A stretch of DNA of 64,000 nucleotides from Synergistaceae bacterium UBA6101 (GCA_002428495.1 DIWR01000015.1:40576-104575), one strand, 5' to 3'. Counted from the first letter of the stretch, positions 1 through 9,284 are shown. Notes: a model not told the origin generated them from the letters alone. Numbers and translations: made by a program.

Positions 1-952
1 TCAGGATCATCTCCTTCAGAAGTTCTGAATCACCTTCGTGGCACAGTGTGCAAACTTTGACAGCCGGCCGGTTTTTCTTCATCTGGATATTCTCGAACCA
101 CACGTCCAGTGCTCCCGCATCAAAAAGTTTCTCCATCAGATATGCAAGGTCCTGAGGGAACATGTCATCGATGTTTGCAGACAGTTCTACTCCCCTGTCA
201 TATAGAAACATATCGCTCTTTTTTAGCATCGTTGCTCTCAGAATGTTTGGAAGAACGCCGTCCCTGCTCCCCAGGCCTATCCCTGTACCCGCTATTTTTC
301 CGTGTGGCATTCCGGCAGATATTATGCCTCCAAGTGACCTGACAATAGCTGCTCCTGTAGGCGTTACCCGCTCCATGGGATCTCCCTCTGAATATACGGA
401 TATGTCCTTTAGCAGTTCCAAAGTTGCCGGAGCCGGGACAGGCAGGACCCCGTGGGCGCATTTCACTGTTCCTGAGCCCACGTTGAGCGGAGAAAAAACA
501 ACTTCGGGCCATCCGAGGTATTCAAGCATGATCATTGCGCCGGTGATGTCTATGATGGAGTCGACCGCCCCGACCTCGTGAAAATGGACATGGTCGGCCG
601 GCTCACCGTGCACTTTACCTTCGGCTTCGGCAAGAAGAGTGAATGCCTTGACAGTCATCTTTTTGACTTCATCTGAAAGGGCGCTTCCTTGTATCATCTC
701 ATTTATATCAGAGAGATGCCTGTGAACATGCCCTTCTTCGGGATCAACATCAAAGCGCAAACCGGAGATGCCTCCCCTTTTATCCCTGAAGTGGTCAAGG
801 CTGTATCCTGAAAGCGGGATTTTTTTTAATTCATTTTTTAGATGTTCCATACTGCCGGTCATGTCAAGCAGTGCGGCTAAAAACATATCTCCCGCTATCC
901 CCGCAGAACAGTCAACATATAATATTTTTGATCCTTCGGCTAAGTTCCTCAA
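1..952 (-). CDS. larC: Nickel pincer cofactor biosynthesis protein LarC (partial, 3' end outside window)
   Basis: LarC catalyses the last step of nickel-pincer nucleotide cofactor synthesis, the CTP-dependent insertion of nickel used by lactate racemase and related enzymes. About 317 codons are visible, and the C-terminus lies beyond position 1. Seen in the translation: an N-terminal YVDCSAGIAGDMFLAALLD motif, a His-rich HVHFHEVGAVDSIIDITGA segment and a PVPAPATLELL segment, all typical of the LarC/DUF111 family. No ATG precedes the conserved N-terminus. I chose TTG at 952 because a GGGGAG ribosome binding site sits just upstream (about 957-962). It is transcribed away from the secreted-protein gene at 1085. 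larE, another gene of the same pathway, is at 31323 in this window, so the pathway is probably functional. Confidence 0.93.
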   Translation of the reverse strand, partial: MRNLAEGSKILYVDCSAGIAGDMFLAALLDMTGSMEHLKNELKKIPLSGYSLDHFRDKRGGISGLRFDVDPEEGHVHRHLSDINEMIQGSALSDEVKKMTVKAFTLLAEAEGKVHGEPADHVHFHEVGAVDSIIDITGAMIMLEYLGWPEVVFSPLNVGSGTVKCAHGVLPVPAPATLELLKDISVYSEGDPMERVTPTGAAIVRSLGGIISAGMPHGKIAGTGIGLGSRDGVLPNILRATMLKKSDMFLYDRGVELSANIDDMFPQDLAYLMEKLFDAGALDVWFENIQMKKNRPAVKVCTLCHEGDSELLKEMIL

Positions 953-1084
953 TTTACACTCCCCTTTAAAAACTGCTGATAATGCCTATTTTATATTATT
1001 TTAGGCATTAATACCTTAAATATTAATTGAACAGAGGTAAAATTATCATAGATAAATTTACCAATTTAAGGAGGCATTTTAAAA

Positions 1085-2845
1085 ATGCATAGATTATTAA
1101 AAACGTTCATGGCCGCACTTTTTTTAATTGTTTTTTCTGGGGCAGCTTTTGCTGCATCATTGGGGCTTGACGTAGATTCAATATACTTCAATGCTGATGA
1201 AAAGACAGACATAGTTGGCGCAGGCACTTCAAGGATAGCAGACGGCAAGCTCGACGCTTCTTTCACCCTTGCGGTAAGCGGAGCCCAGGCTATAACAGAG
1301 ATCTCGCTTAGAAACGAGACTACAGGCAAGATGTGGAGCACATCTCCGTCAAACTCGGCAGGGCTTCTTACTGTAAAAAACAGCGGAGGCAATATTCTGA
1401 ACACTTCAGGCAGGCTTCCGGTGACGCCCGTGCTTATTGGGGCCGACTTTAAGCTCTACATTAACGATGCTGAGGGTTCAATACCAAATGATTCAGATTT
1501 CACAGTGATCGTCAGGCTTATCGACAACCAGGAGGTCACCGGCAAGACAAGCGTCAAAGGTTTGGGCAAAGTCACTCCTGCGGCTTCTGTTGGAAATTCA
1601 GCAGAAGGTATATCCGCATTTGAGATAAATGGCACCAGCCAACACGACTACGCCGGAACAACTGAAAAAGTCGGGGCTGACGGCAGAAACGATCAGCAGT
1701 TTACCCTTTCCCTTAATTTCAGAGACGCAGCTGTCAGGGCTGTAAAAATATCGGCCCGAACCAACTCCCAAAATGCTCAGTGGGATACAGTAGCCGGAAA
1801 CAACATCCCTATAGTAACAGTTATCGACGGCAGTAACAACATAATGAACAGGACAGACGGTACGGTCGCCTTTTACGTGAGAGGCTCACAAAAATATACT
1901 CTCCTTACTCAGGACAAAGACGGAATAATGGGTGACCGGTCGGTTAATGCAAGGATAACTATCAGCCTTGCTGACGGACGCATATTCGAAAGAGATGCCG
2001 TAATGGGAAATGCAACAGGGTTCAAAGAGACGCTCTCCGTTGAGTACAAGGGAACGGGAAGCTATGACTTCACCGGACAGAATGAAAAAATGGAGTCTAA
2101 TCTTAACCCTGACAGATCGATCCGCGCTGTAATAAACGCATCAGGTACTATTACAGGAGTCAGAGTCAGATCCGCATCAAGCGGAAAGGTCTGGGACACC
2201 ATAGCAGGCAACAGCAACCCTCTGGTCGTATTGGTGTCCGGTCCCAAGCTGAACCATTCTGATGGGACGATCTCCATTCCTGTAAACGGGGAAAAAGCGT
2301 TGGACCTGTGGTTTGACGAGGAAGACAACAGAAATATCGGACCCTATCAGGTCATATTTGTAATGTCCAGCGGTCAGGTGCTCGAGGCATCGACAGGAAA
2401 CGCACCTGCTGCTCAGTCAGCTCCGGCTGCAAACGTTACAAAGGCGGACCGCTCTGTAATATTCGCTTCTGCCAGACCTGCGTTGGTCAATCTCGACCAT
2501 GTAGGCAAGAACAAAAAGAGAACTGCTAACGGCTACAAAGATACTGCTCTCAACATAAAGATAACAGGAAAGGGCAATATCAAATCGCTGATCCTTACTG
2601 AAGATAATTCCGCAAATGGCTGGGATACGCTTCCTGAGAACAATGGCAGATGGCTTCTCGGTGTAAGAGAAGGCAACAGGATACTCAACCATAATAACGG
2701 AGACGTGCGCATCCCTGTCAACGGCACAAAGACCTACCAGCTGCTGATGCAGGACAATGGAACCCTTCGGAAGAGAAACGGAGTATTGCACATTTCTATA
2801 ACGTGGACTGACGGACAGGTATCAGAATCATATTTGAAATGGTAA
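1085..2845 (+). CDS. Secreted protein of four degenerate ~140-residue repeats, function unknown
   Basis: A 586-residue exported protein that I do not recognise as a named family. Residues 1-23 form a signal peptide ending in AFA. The rest is four imperfect repeats of roughly 120-145 residues, centred on a conserved Trp at about 84, 233, 370 and 513 (WSTSPSN, WDTVAGNN, WDTIAGNS, WDTLPENN). Each Trp follows a G-x-x-E/K-rich, D/N-x-x-F-x-L strand segment and precedes an L-N-x-x-D-G/S and P-V-N-G-like segment. The composition (many Gly, Asn, Thr, Ser, alternating hydrophobics) suggests beta-sandwich domains. There is a strong AAGGAGG site at 1068-1074. It is monocistronic, with a terminator immediately downstream. 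A surface or periplasmic structural or adhesive role is possible but is inference only. Confidence 0.85.
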   Translation: MHRLLKTFMAALFLIVFSGAAFAASLGLDVDSIYFNADEKTDIVGAGTSRIADGKLDASFTLAVSGAQAITEISLRNETTGKMWSTSPSNSAGLLTVKNSGGNILNTSGRLPVTPVLIGADFKLYINDAEGSIPNDSDFTVIVRLIDNQEVTGKTSVKGLGKVTPAASVGNSAEGISAFEINGTSQHDYAGTTEKVGADGRNDQQFTLSLNFRDAAVRAVKISARTNSQNAQWDTVAGNNIPIVTVIDGSNNIMNRTDGTVAFYVRGSQKYTLLTQDKDGIMGDRSVNARITISLADGRIFERDAVMGNATGFKETLSVEYKGTGSYDFTGQNEKMESNLNPDRSIRAVINASGTITGVRVRSASSGKVWDTIAGNSNPLVVLVSGPKLNHSDGTISIPVNGEKALDLWFDEEDNRNIGPYQVIFVMSSGQVLEASTGNAPAAQSAPAANVTKADRSVIFASARPALVNLDHVGKNKKRTANGYKDTALNIKITGKGNIKSLILTEDNSANGWDTLPENNGRWLLGVREGNRILNHNNGDVRIPVNGTKTYQLLMQDNGTLRKRNGVLHISITWTDGQVSESYLKW

Positions 2846-2876
2846 CGATCCGCAGTTAGATCATACTGAAACAATA

Positions 2877-2927
2877 AAAGAGCCGGACTTCGGGAGATTT
2901 CATTCCCTGAATACCGGCTCTTTTTAT
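2877..2927. terminator. Rho-independent terminator between convergent genes
   Basis: An inverted repeat with AGAGCCGG / CCGGCTCT outer arms and a CGGGA / TCCCTG inner pairing is flanked by an A-run on the left and TTTTT on the right. It can therefore end both the secreted-protein gene (+) and iorB (-). Confidence 0.85.
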
Positions 2928-2983
2928 TATGCTTTTACTCATACCACCTGCGAATTACAGGGCATTGTTTAATTATCGCTGAA

Positions 2984-3565
2984 CTACTGTTCGAGTCCTG
3001 CTTTGAACGCTTTCAGGTTGAGATCCAGCAGTTTTGGAGGGATGAGCTCTTTCAGGACTGATTCCCAGTCTATGTCCTCTAGTCCCATTGCTTTTACGAG
3101 TGCTCCCAGAAGGACTACGTTCTGTGCCTTGATGTTTCCGAGACTTTCTGCAATTTCGCCGGCGTTGAATATCTTAAGGTCAGGAACTTCCTTCTCAAGC
3201 TTTTCAACTACTTCATCGGGGTATTTCGCTGTACCTGTAAGGACAGGCAGGGAGTATATCTCGAAATTATTGACGACGAGCCTTCCTCCCTTTCTGAGGT
3301 ACTTAAGCCAGCGTACCGCTTCAACTTTTTCGAATGCCACCAGGACATCTGCTTCGCCTTCCGGAACTACTGGAGAGGCCACTTTTGTGCCAAACCTGAC
3401 ATGTGTGGTAACGCTTCCCCCTCGCTGGGACATCCCGTGGATCTCTGACATCTTTACGTCATAACCCTTTCGGACAAGCCCCTCTGAAAGTATCTTCGAG
3501 GCAAGTATGGTTCCCTGTCCGCCTACTCCAACAAGAAGGATGCTTTTGGTATCGTTTTTCTTCAT
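2984..3565 (-). CDS. iorB: Indolepyruvate:ferredoxin oxidoreductase, beta subunit
   Basis: The gamma-domain subunit of indolepyruvate:ferredoxin oxidoreductase, which with IorA oxidatively decarboxylates aryl-2-oxo acids (from Trp, Phe, Tyr) to aryl-acyl-CoA and reduces ferredoxin in the cytoplasm. The 193-residue product begins with the GVGGQGTILASKIL nucleotide-binding-like motif and carries SEIHGMSQRGGSV, diagnostic of the POR-gamma/IorB family. An upstream in-frame ATG at 3646 lies inside iorA. ATG 3565 is preferred because a GGGAGG site precedes it and the family N-terminus begins there. It follows iorA with only four bases between, so the two are co-transcribed. Confidence 0.93.
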   Translation of the reverse strand: MKKNDTKSILLVGVGGQGTILASKILSEGLVRKGYDVKMSEIHGMSQRGGSVTTHVRFGTKVASPVVPEGEADVLVAFEKVEAVRWLKYLRKGGRLVVNNFEIYSLPVLTGTAKYPDEVVEKLEKEVPDLKIFNAGEIAESLGNIKAQNVVLLGALVKAMGLEDIDWESVLKELIPPKLLDLNLKAFKAGLEQ

Positions 3566-3569
3566 GGTC

Positions 3570-5330
3570 CTATACCTCCCTCGATATGGCATTCTTCGGG
3601 CATATCTGCAGGCATATACCGCAGCCGTTGCATGATGCGCGATCAATGAAAACGATGCCGTCCCTGAAGTTAAGCGCGGGGCATCCGGCTTTCATGCACA
3701 TTTTGCACTTTATGCATTTATCCTGGTCTATCACGCACTTCATGTTTGTCCTTGCCTTGATGACATCCTTTATGAGGGCACATGGTGATGTCGTGATTAT
3801 CACAAAGGGTTCCGAGGATTCGTAGCCTGCCCTCACTGCCTCTTTGGTCAAGGTCAGGTCGTAAGGGTCAATCAGACGGATATTTTCTTCTTTAACACCG
3901 CAAGCCATGCATAGTGACTTGAGATCCACCTGATGTGTAGCCTCACCCATCAGGGTCCGGCCTGTGCCTGGATTTTCCTGGTGCCCCGTCATAGCTGTTA
4001 TCCTGTTGTCAAGTATGTTTATGACTATAGGGGCTTTGTTGACTACAGCATCGATCAGGCCTGTTATGCCCGAATGGAAGAAGGTAGAGTCGCCTATGAC
4101 TGCAAAGACTTTTTCTTTTCTTCCTGCTTTTTCTACTGCCTTGCTGAACCCTACCCCGCCTGAAACGCTGGCTCCCATGCAAATCACAGAGTCAGTTACA
4201 CTAAGGGGCGGCACTATGCCAAGGGTGTAACAACCGATGTCCCCGGTCACGACGATATCTTTATATTTTCCAACTTCATAGAAAAATCCCCTGTGGGTAC
4301 ATCCTGCGCAAAGAACCGGAGGGCGTGGGGGAACTTCTGCGTCAATGGCATAACCGCCCTGTTCTTCGCTACCGGGAAAGAAGGCTCTTCTTATTATTTC
4401 CGGAGTCAGTTCGTCTACCCAGGGGAGCTTTTCCCTGCCGGTGCACTGTATTCCCATTATCTTAACGAAGTCTTCGATGTAGGGCTCGTTTTCCTCTATC
4501 ACATAAAGCGTCTCGACCATCCCGGCAAATTTTCTTATCAGCTTTTCCGGGAGTGGCCACGTGAAGCCCAGTTTAAGGTAAGATACTTCATCCCCGAAGA
4601 CTTCCTTCGCATGGTTATATGATATTCCGCTTGTTATTATGCCGATTTTCTTTGGTCCATCCTCAATGCGGTTCAGGGGAGTATTCTCGCTGAACTTCTT
4701 CATTGCAGCGATCCTGTCTTCCATTACATATTTGCGCTTCTTAGCGGATGCGGGAGCCATTACATATTTAGAGACATCCTTTGCGTATGGCTTCACAGGA
4801 ACTTCTTTTCTGGCTGATGTTTCAACGAGTGTTTTGCTGTGACAGATCCTCGTTGTGACCCTGAAAAGGACAGGGGTATCGAATTTTTCCGAAATGTCGA
4901 AGGCCTCTTTTACAAAGTCAAGGCACTCCTGGCTGTCTGATGGTTCAAGCATCGCGAGTTTGGCATGTGAGGCGTAGTATCTGTTGTCCTGTTCGTTCTG
5001 TGAGCTGAACAGTCCGGGGTCGTCAGCCGTCACAACTACAAGACCCCCGTTGACTCCTGTGTAGGCAAGAGTGAAGAGAGGATCAGCAGCAACGTTGAGC
5101 CCTACATGCTTCATTGCAGCGAGGGCTCTTCCTCCGGCCATGGAAGCTCCTGCAGCGACCTCAAGCGCGACTTTTTCGTTTGTGGACCATTCTGAATATA
5201 CATCTTTGTAAGTTGACAAGTTCTCGAGTATCTCTGTGGAAGGTGTTCCCGGATATGCAGCTGCCACATGCAGTCCTGCTTCCCAGGCACCCTGGGCTAT
5301 TGCTTCGTTGCCTGTCATTATTTTCTTCAT
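3570..5330 (-). CDS. iorA: Indolepyruvate:ferredoxin oxidoreductase, alpha subunit
   Basis: The catalytic subunit of the aryl-pyruvate oxidoreductase, 586 residues. The N-terminal half is the POR-alpha-like domain (NEAIAQGAWEAGLHVAAAYPGTPSTEI). The middle holds the thiamine-diphosphate domain (GDIGCYTLG, then GDSTFFHSGITGLIDAV with the following N-x-L-D-N). The C-terminus (about 535-586) has two ferredoxin-like cysteine clusters, CIKCKMCMKAGCP and CNGCGICLQICP; the first has the unusual spacing seen in the IorA family. Length is normal. It is the first gene of iorAB, with a terminator for the upstream pssA just before it, so it likely has its own promoter. The role in aromatic amino-acid fermentation is inferred from family knowledge. 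Confidence 0.95.
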   Translation of the reverse strand: MKKIMTGNEAIAQGAWEAGLHVAAAYPGTPSTEILENLSTYKDVYSEWSTNEKVALEVAAGASMAGGRALAAMKHVGLNVAADPLFTLAYTGVNGGLVVVTADDPGLFSSQNEQDNRYYASHAKLAMLEPSDSQECLDFVKEAFDISEKFDTPVLFRVTTRICHSKTLVETSARKEVPVKPYAKDVSKYVMAPASAKKRKYVMEDRIAAMKKFSENTPLNRIEDGPKKIGIITSGISYNHAKEVFGDEVSYLKLGFTWPLPEKLIRKFAGMVETLYVIEENEPYIEDFVKIMGIQCTGREKLPWVDELTPEIIRRAFFPGSEEQGGYAIDAEVPPRPPVLCAGCTHRGFFYEVGKYKDIVVTGDIGCYTLGIVPPLSVTDSVICMGASVSGGVGFSKAVEKAGRKEKVFAVIGDSTFFHSGITGLIDAVVNKAPIVINILDNRITAMTGHQENPGTGRTLMGEATHQVDLKSLCMACGVKEENIRLIDPYDLTLTKEAVRAGYESSEPFVIITTSPCALIKDVIKARTNMKCVIDQDKCIKCKMCMKAGCPALNFRDGIVFIDRASCNGCGICLQICPKNAISREV

Positions 5331-5347
5331 CAGTTTGCCCCCTTTTT

Positions 5348-5386
5348 AAAAAATCCCGGCCCCGGCTCACTTTAGCCGAAGTCGGG
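5348..5386 (-). terminator. Rho-independent terminator after pssA
   Basis: On the minus strand, 13-base arms (one mismatch, two G-T pairs; 5374-5386 and 5355-5367) close a 6-base loop. They are followed by ATTTTTT, directly downstream of pssA and ahead of iorA. Confidence 0.8.
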
Positions 5387-5427
5387 AGCATAAACACTTA
5401 TAAAAAAACTGAAATAACCAGGTCAGT

Positions 5428-6159
5428 TTATTCTCCCTTTTCAGCCGGCCTTTCTTCAAGGACCCACTCAGCTACATTTACCTTTGCAAGTCCTGTAAAA
5501 ATATACATAAGCGAGATGACCAGGAATGCCTTTTCCCTCAGAACCGCAAAAGAGAGGAGGATAAATCCAATAATCCCGCAGAGCTTGACTCTGTTTACAT
5601 TATCCTTTTTCATTTTTTTCGCATTGCAGTAAGGTACAGAGCTTACCATCAGGCCGCCTATAAAGGACATCACCACTATCGCTGCAAGAGGTGTAAGCGG
5701 TACTTTGGCTATCACAAAAGCTGCGAGAGTCAGTCCTCCGGCAGGGATCGGCAGACCCTGGAAGGGGCCTGCAGGAACATGCGTGACATTGAATCGGGCA
5801 AGCCTGAGGACTCCGCAGAGGGCAAAGAATGAAGATGCAACAGCACCCCATACTCCGCCTTCCATGCCTATATAAGCCGCATAGATCAGGAATGCCGGAG
5901 CAACGCCAAAGCTAACAGCGTCAGCGAGACTGTCGAGCTCTTCTCCAAAAACACTGCTTCCTCCGAGGCTTCTGGCTACCCTTCCATCCATTACGTCAAA
6001 AAATACAGCAAAGCATATAAGCACAGCAGCCGGCACAAAGTGCTGATGATATGTCATTATCAGTGAAGCTACTCCGCAGAATACGCTTCCGCTGGTTATC
6101 ATGTTGGGTATTATTTTGCTTATTGGTATGTTTTTGATCCTTCTGTCACGTTTTCTCAT
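5428..6159 (-). CDS. pssA: CDP-diacylglycerol--serine O-phosphatidyltransferase
   Basis: A membrane enzyme that makes phosphatidylserine from CDP-diacylglycerol and serine, 243 residues with about six hydrophobic segments. The CDP-alcohol phosphotransferase signature D-G-x2-A-R-x8-G-x3-D-x3-D is present (from DGRVARSLGG to EELDSLAD). Its ATG overlaps the psd stop by four bases and a GGAG site lies upstream, so it is translationally coupled to psd. Together PssA and Psd supply phosphatidylethanolamine. The unusual point is that both sit downstream of gyrA in one operon. Confidence 0.94.
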   Translation of the reverse strand: MRKRDRRIKNIPISKIIPNMITSGSVFCGVASLIMTYHQHFVPAAVLICFAVFFDVMDGRVARSLGGSSVFGEELDSLADAVSFGVAPAFLIYAAYIGMEGGVWGAVASSFFALCGVLRLARFNVTHVPAGPFQGLPIPAGGLTLAAFVIAKVPLTPLAAIVVMSFIGGLMVSSVPYCNAKKMKKDNVNRVKLCGIIGFILLSFAVLREKAFLVISLMYIFTGLAKVNVAEWVLEERPAEKGE

Positions 6160-6773
6160 TTTTTCACCACTCCGATCACAGTTTCTCCCGCGACCACCCT
6201 GCTGCCGATATTTACAGCAGGTACCACAGATGGAGGCAGATAGACATCGACCTTTGAACCAAGCTTTATCATACCATAACGCCGGCCTCTGTCCAGAGTC
6301 TCGCCTTTGTTGACCCTGCAGACTATTCTCCTTGCAAGTATACCAGCGATCTGTACAAGAAGGAAACGTCCTTCTTCTGATTTCGCACCCACGTAGAACC
6401 TCTCGTTTATCTCGGAGGCCTTAGGTGCTATCGCAAACCACTTCTTGCCGGGGACATATTTGACATATTCGACCCTGCCTGACGTCGGAAAACGGTTCAC
6501 GTGCACATCAAACCCATTCATGAATATGCCTATTTTTATTGCCCTGCCGGTATATTCGTGATCAACCTCCTCTATTTCGACGACCTTGCCGTCAGCCGGA
6601 CTGACCCATCCTGCAGGCGCATCCGGGACTCTCTCAGGATCACGGTAAAACCAGATCGCCAGCATCATGGGAAATGCAAGTATCACGGATATCCATGGAG
6701 AGACAAATCCTCCCCCTATAACCATGAATGCCAGTCCTCCTATAGTAGGCAGTCCGTCACGTGCGAGCTTCAA
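6156..6773 (-). CDS. psd: Phosphatidylserine decarboxylase proenzyme, short form
   Basis: Decarboxylates phosphatidylserine to phosphatidylethanolamine. The 205-residue protein belongs to the short Psd type: two N-terminal hydrophobic segments, the DGKVVEIEEV and NGFDVHVNRFPTSG motifs, and near the C-terminus MIKLGSKVDVYLP. The Gly-Ser there is the expected self-cleavage site that creates the pyruvoyl group. The start is TTG at 6773; it overlaps the gyrA stop (TTGA) and is preceded by GAAGGAG within the end of gyrA. It overlaps pssA by four bases downstream, so the three genes are tightly coupled. Confidence 0.92.
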   Translation of the reverse strand: MKLARDGLPTIGGLAFMVIGGGFVSPWISVILAFPMMLAIWFYRDPERVPDAPAGWVSPADGKVVEIEEVDHEYTGRAIKIGIFMNGFDVHVNRFPTSGRVEYVKYVPGKKWFAIAPKASEINERFYVGAKSEEGRFLLVQIAGILARRIVCRVNKGETLDRGRRYGMIKLGSKVDVYLPPSVVPAVNIGSRVVAGETVIGVVKK

Positions 6774-9256
6774 TCAAGTTCTCCTTCGCCCTCGGTCCTT
6801 ACAATGCTTACGTCTGCCACAAAATCTCCGTCATCCAGCCTTACCACTTTGTATCCCGTTGCGGTACGGCTCAGGCTTGAGACTTCGTTGGTATTGATTC
6901 GGACCATCCTGCCCTTGCTGCTTATAACAACTATTTCCTGGTCATCTGCTACGCCCCATGCTCCAACCAGTTTTCCTGTTTTATTTGAGAGCTTCATCGC
7001 CCTTACTCCGTAACCGGCACGATGGTGCTGGGTAAACTCTGAGTATTTTGTCCTCTTTCCTATTCCCTGCTCGCTTATGAAAAATACCTGACGGCCTTCT
7101 GTGACGACATCACAGCCAACTACAGAGTCTCCGTCATCGAGTCTAATTCCGCGAACGCCCTGCGCCTGTCTCCCAAGCGGACGGAACTCTTCTTCCAAGA
7201 CTCTCAGTGTCTGTCCCATCGATGTTGTAAGAAGCAGTTCATCTTTTCCGCTGGTCACACGTACCCTTGCTATGTTGTCATCCGGCACCAGTGTAAGGAC
7301 TCTGCGGCCCGCTCTCGTAAGACCCTCGAGCTCTTCGACAGGCAGGCGCTTTGCTGTTCCTTTGCACGTGACAAAGAAGACGTACTTTGCCCCGTCAAGG
7401 CTGCTGTCTTTTATCGCTACCACACGTTCTTCCTTTTCCAGTGTCACTATTGTCCCTACAAGCTTGCCTTTGCCAGTCTTTGGTTCCGGCAGAGAAAAGC
7501 CCCTTACCCCGAATACTCTTCCCAAACTTGTGAAAAGGTATAGTGTCCTGTGGGTATTTGTTATGGAAAGAAGGGCTATTTCATCTTCAGCTTTTGTAGT
7601 AACGCCCTTGACTCCCTTACCTCCCCTTGACTGTACCCTGTAATCCTGCAGCGGCATGCGTCTGATATAACCATCCCTGCTAAGCGCAACAACGATCTCC
7701 TCTTCAGGTATGAGGTCTTCATCGGAGACTTCTTCAACAGAGTTTTCTATGTCTGTCCGCCTCTTGTCGGAATACTGTCTGCGAACCTCCGCCAGTTCAT
7801 CCTTTACAACTGAATCAAGTATGACCTGGCTTCCAAGGATGCTTTTGTAACGTTCGATATCCATAATGAGCTGGCTCATCTCACTGTCAAGCTTTTCCCT
7901 CTCCAGGCCTGTGAGCCTCTGCAGGCGCATGTCCAGTATCGCCTGAGCCTGGATCTCAGTAAAATCAAGAGCTCCGATGAGGCTGTTTCTTGCGGTCACA
8001 GCGTTATCCGATCCCCGGATTATCCTAATTACTTCATCAATTGCATCCAGAGCCCTGAGCAGGCCCTCTATTATGTGGGCACGGTCTTCGGCCTTGCGAA
8101 GCCTGAATTCTGTCCTTCTTCGGACGACCGTCCTTCGGTGGTCAAGAAAGACCCATACCATTTCTTTGAGCGGCAGTTCACGAGTCTCCCCGTCAACGAT
8201 CGCAAGGTTTATGACTCCAAACGTGCTCTGGAGCTGTGTCCTTGTATAGAGCTGACGCAGGACCAGATTGGGGTCCGCATCACGCTGAAGCTCAATGACG
8301 ATCCTCATGCCATCCCTGTCGGATTCGTCCCTGAGATCAGAAATTCCGTCTATCATCCCATTTTGTACGCACTTGGCTATCGTTTCAATAAAGTTGGTTT
8401 TATTTACCATATAAGGTATTTCAGAGATTATTATGCTCTGTTTGCCCTTACGGCTGTCTTCAACGTCGACCCGTCCTCTGACTGTAAGCTTTCCTCTTCC
8501 TGTACGGTATGAATCTATGATACCTTCGCGGCCAACTATTATTCCTCCGGTCGGGAAATCCGGACCTGGCATAAGGGTCATCAGTTCGCCGAGCTCCGCA
8601 TCGGGATTTTCCAGCAGAGCACAGCAGACATCAATAGCTTCGCCCAGGTTGTGAGGAGGCATATTCGTGGCCATGCCTACAGCTATACCTGTGCTTCCGT
8701 TTACAAGGAGGTTGGGGATCCTGGATGGAAGGACAAGGGGCTCGACCAGGGATTCGTCAAAATTAGGGCCCCATTCAACTGTTTCTTCATTGATATCCGC
8801 AAGCATCTCTTCTCCGAGAGAGTGCAGCCTGGCTTCTGTGTAACGCATCGCCGCGGGCGGGTCTCCATCGATAGAACCGAAATTGCCCTGCCCTTCGACG
8901 AGGGGATATCTCATGCTGAAATCCTGTGAGAGCCTCGCCATTGTGTCGTAAATTGCAGAGTCGCCGTGCGGGTGGAATTTTCCCATGGTCTCTCCGACAA
9001 TACGGGCTGATTTTTTGAAAGCCTGATTATGCCTTACACCAAGCTCAAGCATCGCATAAAGTACTCTTCTCTGGACCGGTTTCAGGCCGTCCTTCGCATC
9101 CGGCAGTGCCCTGCCGACGATGACGCTCATAGCATAGTTGAGATAACTTTGTTTTATCTCCTCTTCCAACGGAAGAGTAATTACTTTGTTAACTTCGAAT
9201 ATACTTGCCTGTTTATTTTTATGATCCACCTTTACGCCCCCGAACTGCTTTACCAT
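6770..9256 (-). CDS. gyrA: DNA gyrase subunit A
   Basis: The DNA-cleaving subunit of gyrase, 828 residues as drawn. Seen: the N-terminal SYLNYAMSVIVGRALPDAKDGLKPVQRR, HPHGDSAIYD of the quinolone-resistance region (Ser100 and Asp104, sensitive-type residues), the catalytic tyrosine in AAMRYTEARL (Tyr139), and a C-terminal beta-pinwheel with a GyrA-box-like SRGGKGVKG. The ATG at 9256 has no clear ribosome binding site; GTG at 9229, preceded by GGGGGC, is an alternative start nine codons in. Its stop overlaps the psd start. A perfect 9-bp hairpin lies just upstream of the ATG (see 9262-9284). gyrB is not adjacent. Confidence 0.96.
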   Translation of the reverse strand: MVKQFGGVKVDHKNKQASIFEVNKVITLPLEEEIKQSYLNYAMSVIVGRALPDAKDGLKPVQRRVLYAMLELGVRHNQAFKKSARIVGETMGKFHPHGDSAIYDTMARLSQDFSMRYPLVEGQGNFGSIDGDPPAAMRYTEARLHSLGEEMLADINEETVEWGPNFDESLVEPLVLPSRIPNLLVNGSTGIAVGMATNMPPHNLGEAIDVCCALLENPDAELGELMTLMPGPDFPTGGIIVGREGIIDSYRTGRGKLTVRGRVDVEDSRKGKQSIIISEIPYMVNKTNFIETIAKCVQNGMIDGISDLRDESDRDGMRIVIELQRDADPNLVLRQLYTRTQLQSTFGVINLAIVDGETRELPLKEMVWVFLDHRRTVVRRRTEFRLRKAEDRAHIIEGLLRALDAIDEVIRIIRGSDNAVTARNSLIGALDFTEIQAQAILDMRLQRLTGLEREKLDSEMSQLIMDIERYKSILGSQVILDSVVKDELAEVRRQYSDKRRTDIENSVEEVSDEDLIPEEEIVVALSRDGYIRRMPLQDYRVQSRGGKGVKGVTTKAEDEIALLSITNTHRTLYLFTSLGRVFGVRGFSLPEPKTGKGKLVGTIVTLEKEERVVAIKDSSLDGAKYVFFVTCKGTAKRLPVEELEGLTRAGRRVLTLVPDDNIARVRVTSGKDELLLTTSMGQTLRVLEEEFRPLGRQAQGVRGIRLDDGDSVVGCDVVTEGRQVFFISEQGIGKRTKYSEFTQHHRAGYGVRAMKLSNKTGKLVGAWGVADDQEIVVISSKGRMVRINTNEVSSLSRTATGYKVVRLDDGDFVADVSIVRTEGEGELD

Positions 9257-9261
9257 ATGAC

Positions 9262-9284
9262 AAGCGGCGGTGCTTCCGCCGCTT
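9262..9284. promoter_or_regulatory. Perfect hairpin in the gyrA leader
   Basis: Arms AAGCGGCGG and CCGCCGCTT around a 5-base loop end six bases before the gyrA ATG. There is no T-run on either strand, so it is not a normal terminator. It could occlude translation initiation at ATG 9256, which would favour GTG 9229, or act in mRNA processing; this is inference. Confidence 0.5.
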
